A stretch of DNA of 64,000 nucleotides from Mediannikoviicoccus sp037890055 (GTDB taxonomy: Bacteria; Bacillota; Clostridia; Tissierellales; Peptoniphilaceae). The notes under the pieces are model-generated. The model was given only the letters and a program-made list of their open reading frames with translations. It searched no databases and was not told the DNA's origin. The position numbers and the translations under genes were made by a program. Below, piece after piece: positions 61,819 through 64,000 of this stretch (positions within the stretch are counted from its first letter, which is position 1; every line of letters begins with the position of its first letter). The stretch lies in assembly GCA_037890055.1 (NCBI GenBank), contig JBBKBD010000005.1. One strand, written 5' to 3'.

Positions 61819-62469
61819 TTGAAAAAAATTTTAATCATAGAGGACAATAAAGAAATTGCAATGCAGATAAAAAGATTTCTTTTAAAAAATCAATATGAAG
61901 TTGATCTTGCGAATTCATATTTTGATGCCCTTAATAAAATTAATATTAAGTATGATGCTTGTTTGTTGGATATTAATTTGCCAGACAGAGACGGACATCA
62001 TTTAATAGATGAACTTAAAAACAAAGATATTCGAATCATAATTACTACAGTTAAAAGCGATGAGAACTTTATTATAGATTCTCTCGATAATGGGGCAGAT
62101 GATTATTTAATTAAACCATTTTCACTTGCCATATTGCGGGCAAGAATTGATGCGGTTTTAAGGACAATACCCCTAAGTCAATACAAAATAATTACTTACA
62201 AGGATATAAAAATAGATTTAAATCAGTCAAAAGTTTATTTTAAATCTAAACTTATAGAATTAACTCCACTTGAATACGAAATGTTATTATTATTTATCAA
62301 AAATCCTCACCGAGTTTATACAAGAGGCCAGCTGTTAGAAATGTTTTGGGAAGATAGGGATAAGTTCGTAAATGATAATACTCTCACATCAACTATTAAG
62401 AGAATCAGAGAAAAGCTTGATAGAGAAGTTATCGCTACTGTTAGAGGAATTGGTTATAGGATGGATTGA
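61819..62469 (+). CDS. OmpR/PhoB-family response regulator (BceR-like)
   Basis: The 216-residue protein starts at TTG 61819 with TAGGAGAA before it. The receiver domain has IIEDNKEIA, phospho-acceptor Asp in YDACLLDINLPDRDG, and the conserved Lys in DDYLIKPFS. The winged-helix domain has LTPLEYEMLLLF and IREKLDREVIATVRGIGYRM. Along with the short kinase and the ABC ATPase it makes a Bce-type module for sensing cell-wall-active peptides. Confidence 0.9.
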   Translation: MKKILIIEDNKEIAMQIKRFLLKNQYEVDLANSYFDALNKINIKYDACLLDINLPDRDGHHLIDELKNKDIRIIITTVKSDENFIIDSLDNGADDYLIKPFSLAILRARIDAVLRTIPLSQYKIITYKDIKIDLNQSKVYFKSKLIELTPLEYEMLLLFIKNPHRVYTRGQLLEMFWEDRDKFVNDNTLTSTIKRIREKLDREVIATVRGIGYRMD

Positions 62470-62470
62470 G

Positions 62471-63331
62471 ATGCTATATGTATTTTGGATAATAAGTCTG
62501 GGACTTCTTTATTATTTTTTAGAAAAAAGAAAGAAAAATAGAATAAATGAACTTATAGATCTGATAGAAAATATGAAAAATCAAAATTATAAAATTCCTA
62601 TGAAGCAAGATGATTTTTCGATTTTGGAAGATAGGATATATAAACTCTTTATAGAATTGGTTGAAGAGAGGGAAAGGACTGAAAATAATTCTAAAAGTCA
62701 GATAGAGTATTTGGAAGACATTGCGCATCAAATAAAGACACCGATTACCAGTATGCTTTTTTCTATTGAGAACATGGAATCTGAGGGTTATCAAAGTGAA
62801 GAGGTTACAGTTTTAAAAAGACAAATTTTAAGATTAAACTCTCTTTCCGATATACTACTAAAACTTTCGAATTTAGATGCAAATAAAAATATGATGAAAA
62901 AAGAGTCTGTGAACTTGAATGAAGTTTTGATGTATGCACTTGATACTCTAAATATAGAAAGCAGTATTGATGTAGTAGTGGATGACAGTTTAAAAGAAAA
63001 ATATATTGAAGGAGATTTTTACTGGATCTGTGAAGCTATAATAAATATTTTGAAAAATGCATCAAATAGACCAACTTGTGACAAGATTATTATAAATTCA
63101 TATAAAAACCCTCTCTACACTTCGATTACAATTGAAGATAATGGAGGAGGAATAGAAAAAGAAAATATGAAAAAAATATTTAAACGCTTTTATAAAACTC
63201 CAGACTCAAATGGTTTTGGAATTGGTCTTGCTATGGCGAAGACAATTGTCGAAAAAAACAACGGAGAAATTTCTGTTTCAAATATTGATGCTGGAGCAAG
63301 ATTTGAAATTAAATTTTACAATGTCACCTAA
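62471..63331 (+). CDS. Short sensor histidine kinase (BceS-like)
   Basis: About 286 residues from ATG 62471, one base after the regulator stop (the frame is open from 62372, but the membrane helix starts at MLYVFWIISLGLLYYFL). Only one short hydrophobic helix and no extracellular domain are seen, so sensing probably goes through the ABC transporter. The phospho-acceptor is His86 in EDIAHQIKTPIT. The ATPase part has NILKNASNRP (N box), DNGGGI and FGIGLAMAKTIV (G boxes). Confidence 0.88.
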   Translation: MLYVFWIISLGLLYYFLEKRKKNRINELIDLIENMKNQNYKIPMKQDDFSILEDRIYKLFIELVEERERTENNSKSQIEYLEDIAHQIKTPITSMLFSIENMESEGYQSEEVTVLKRQILRLNSLSDILLKLSNLDANKNMMKKESVNLNEVLMYALDTLNIESSIDVVVDDSLKEKYIEGDFYWICEAIINILKNASNRPTCDKIIINSYKNPLYTSITIEDNGGGIEKENMKKIFKRFYKTPDSNGFGIGLAMAKTIVEKNNGEISVSNIDAGARFEIKFYNVT

Positions 63332-63377
63332 AAATCACTTTACTTTTATATACTTACCTTAAATTAGGGAGGAAAGT

Positions 63378-64000
63378 ATGGAAATTTTAAAAGTAGAAAA
63401 TTTAAGAAAAGAATATGGCGAAGGGAATAATAAAGTTATTGCCCTTGATGGAATTAATCTTGAAATTGAAAGAGGTGACCTGGTTGCAATAGTTGGACCA
63501 AGCGGATCTGGAAAGTCAACACTTTTACATATCATTGGAGGAGTTGATAACCCAAATGATGGAAAAGTTTATATAGATGGTAATGACATTTCAAATTATT
63601 CTTCAAAGGAATTAGCGTATTTCAGAAGGCGAAAGGTTGGATTAATCTATCAGTTCTATAACTTAATTCCAAATTTAACCGTTAGGCATAATATAGAACT
63701 TCCGCTTAAATTGGATAAAAAGAAAATTGAGACAGAATTATTTGATGACATTGTAAAAAAACTAGGTATTGAGGACAAATTAGACTCTTTTCCAAGTGAA
63801 CTATCGGGAGGACAACAACAGAGAGTTGCCATTGCAAGGAGTTTGATTTATAGACCTTCAATTATTCTTGCAGATGAGCCAACGGGAAATTTGGATAGAA
63901 AAAACTCTAAGGAGATAATTGAAATTTTCAAATACTTTAACAGAACCTTAAAGCAAACCATCATACTTATAACTCATGACGAAGAAATAGCTTTACAAAC
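63378..64000 (+). CDS. ABC transporter ATPase, BceA/MacB-like (cut by the window end)
   Basis: At least 207 residues: Walker A GPSGSGKSTLLH, Q-loop YQFYNLIPNLTV, signature ELSGGQQQRVAIARSL, Walker B IILADEPTGNLDRK and the H-loop THDEEIAL near the window edge. It starts at ATG 63378 with AGGGAGGAAAG before it. Its permease should follow outside the window. Together with the two-component genes it forms a peptide-antibiotic resistance or sensing module. Confidence 0.88.
   Translation, partial: MEILKVENLRKEYGEGNNKVIALDGINLEIERGDLVAIVGPSGSGKSTLLHIIGGVDNPNDGKVYIDGNDISNYSSKELAYFRRRKVGLIYQFYNLIPNLTVRHNIELPLKLDKKKIETELFDDIVKKLGIEDKLDSFPSELSGGQQQRVAIARSLIYRPSIILADEPTGNLDRKNSKEIIEIFKYFNRTLKQTIILITHDEEIALQ

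Noticed and set aside
62372..62470. Kinase start at 62372
   Set aside because: The frame overlaps the end of the response regulator gene by about 100 bp and adds a segment unlike a membrane helix; ATG 62471 follows the regulator stop by one base.

Overview
The window is AT-rich, with Gram-positive Shine-Dalgarno sites (AGGAGG, GGAGG) before most genes, T-tract hairpin terminators, lipoprotein signal peptides and no outer-membrane genes. Gene content (DpnII-type restriction, QueT with a preQ1 riboswitch, a monoderm-style pilin operon, Bce-type two-component/ABC genes, ECF transporters) fits a low-GC anaerobic Firmicute, perhaps a Tissierellia/Peptoniphilus-like or clostridial lineage. The taxonomic guess is inference. 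No tRNA, rRNA or CRISPR array was seen.

Layout. 1-157: right end of an IS200/IS605-type element. 295-6603: sodium:solute symporter, a complete DpnII-type (GATC) restriction-modification operon, a D-cysteine desulfhydrase-like enzyme, a lipoprotein and a nitroreductase. 6633-22113: a siderophore-type island with a 5'-truncated NRPS (Cy-A-MT-PCP-TE), a reductase, a second thioesterase-like hydrolase, an AraC regulator, an ECF-type importer, two YbtP/YbtQ-like ABC half-transporters and a MATE exporter. 22147-29472: recombination module of a Tn1549-like integrative element, with a sigma-like regulator, three overlapping serine recombinases and a KilA-N gene. It ends inside the Walker A motif of an ECF ATPase gene whose 5' part is missing. 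29473-32271: remainder of that ECF ATPase, its T component and a DUF169 protein.

32446-39269: nine-gene type IV pilus-like operon (ATPase, platform protein, major pilin, prepilin peptidase, lipoprotein, four minor pilin-like proteins). 39299-42688: moaA, a moaC-MOSC fusion and a YifB/ComM-type ATPase. 42746-45813: small stress or regulatory genes separated by terminators, including an Xre/membrane-protein pair flanked by a 25-bp direct repeat. 45814-52692: MFS transporter, two M20 peptidases, a lipid kinase, a KDG-permease-family transporter and a membrane-anchored MsrAB. 52969-56695: zinc uptake operon behind two Fur/Zur-type boxes. 56763-57392: preQ1-I riboswitch and queT. 57404-58784: a catalytically dead and an intact class-I glutamine-amidotransferase-like hydrolase side by side. 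58796-61694: LysR regulator, small membrane protein and a large conserved membrane protein. 61819-64000: Bce-like response regulator, short sensor kinase and ABC ATPase cut by the window edge.

The most informative region is 6.6-31.5 kb. Both broken genes (NRPS without its 5' end, ECF ATPase without its 5' end) can be explained by one history: an element carrying a siderophore cluster integrated into an ecfA gene, then a deletion starting just after the nitroreductase terminator removed the 5' half of ecfA, the left end of the element and the front of the biosynthetic cluster. Uptake and export genes remain intact, so the locus may now scavenge a siderophore rather than make one.
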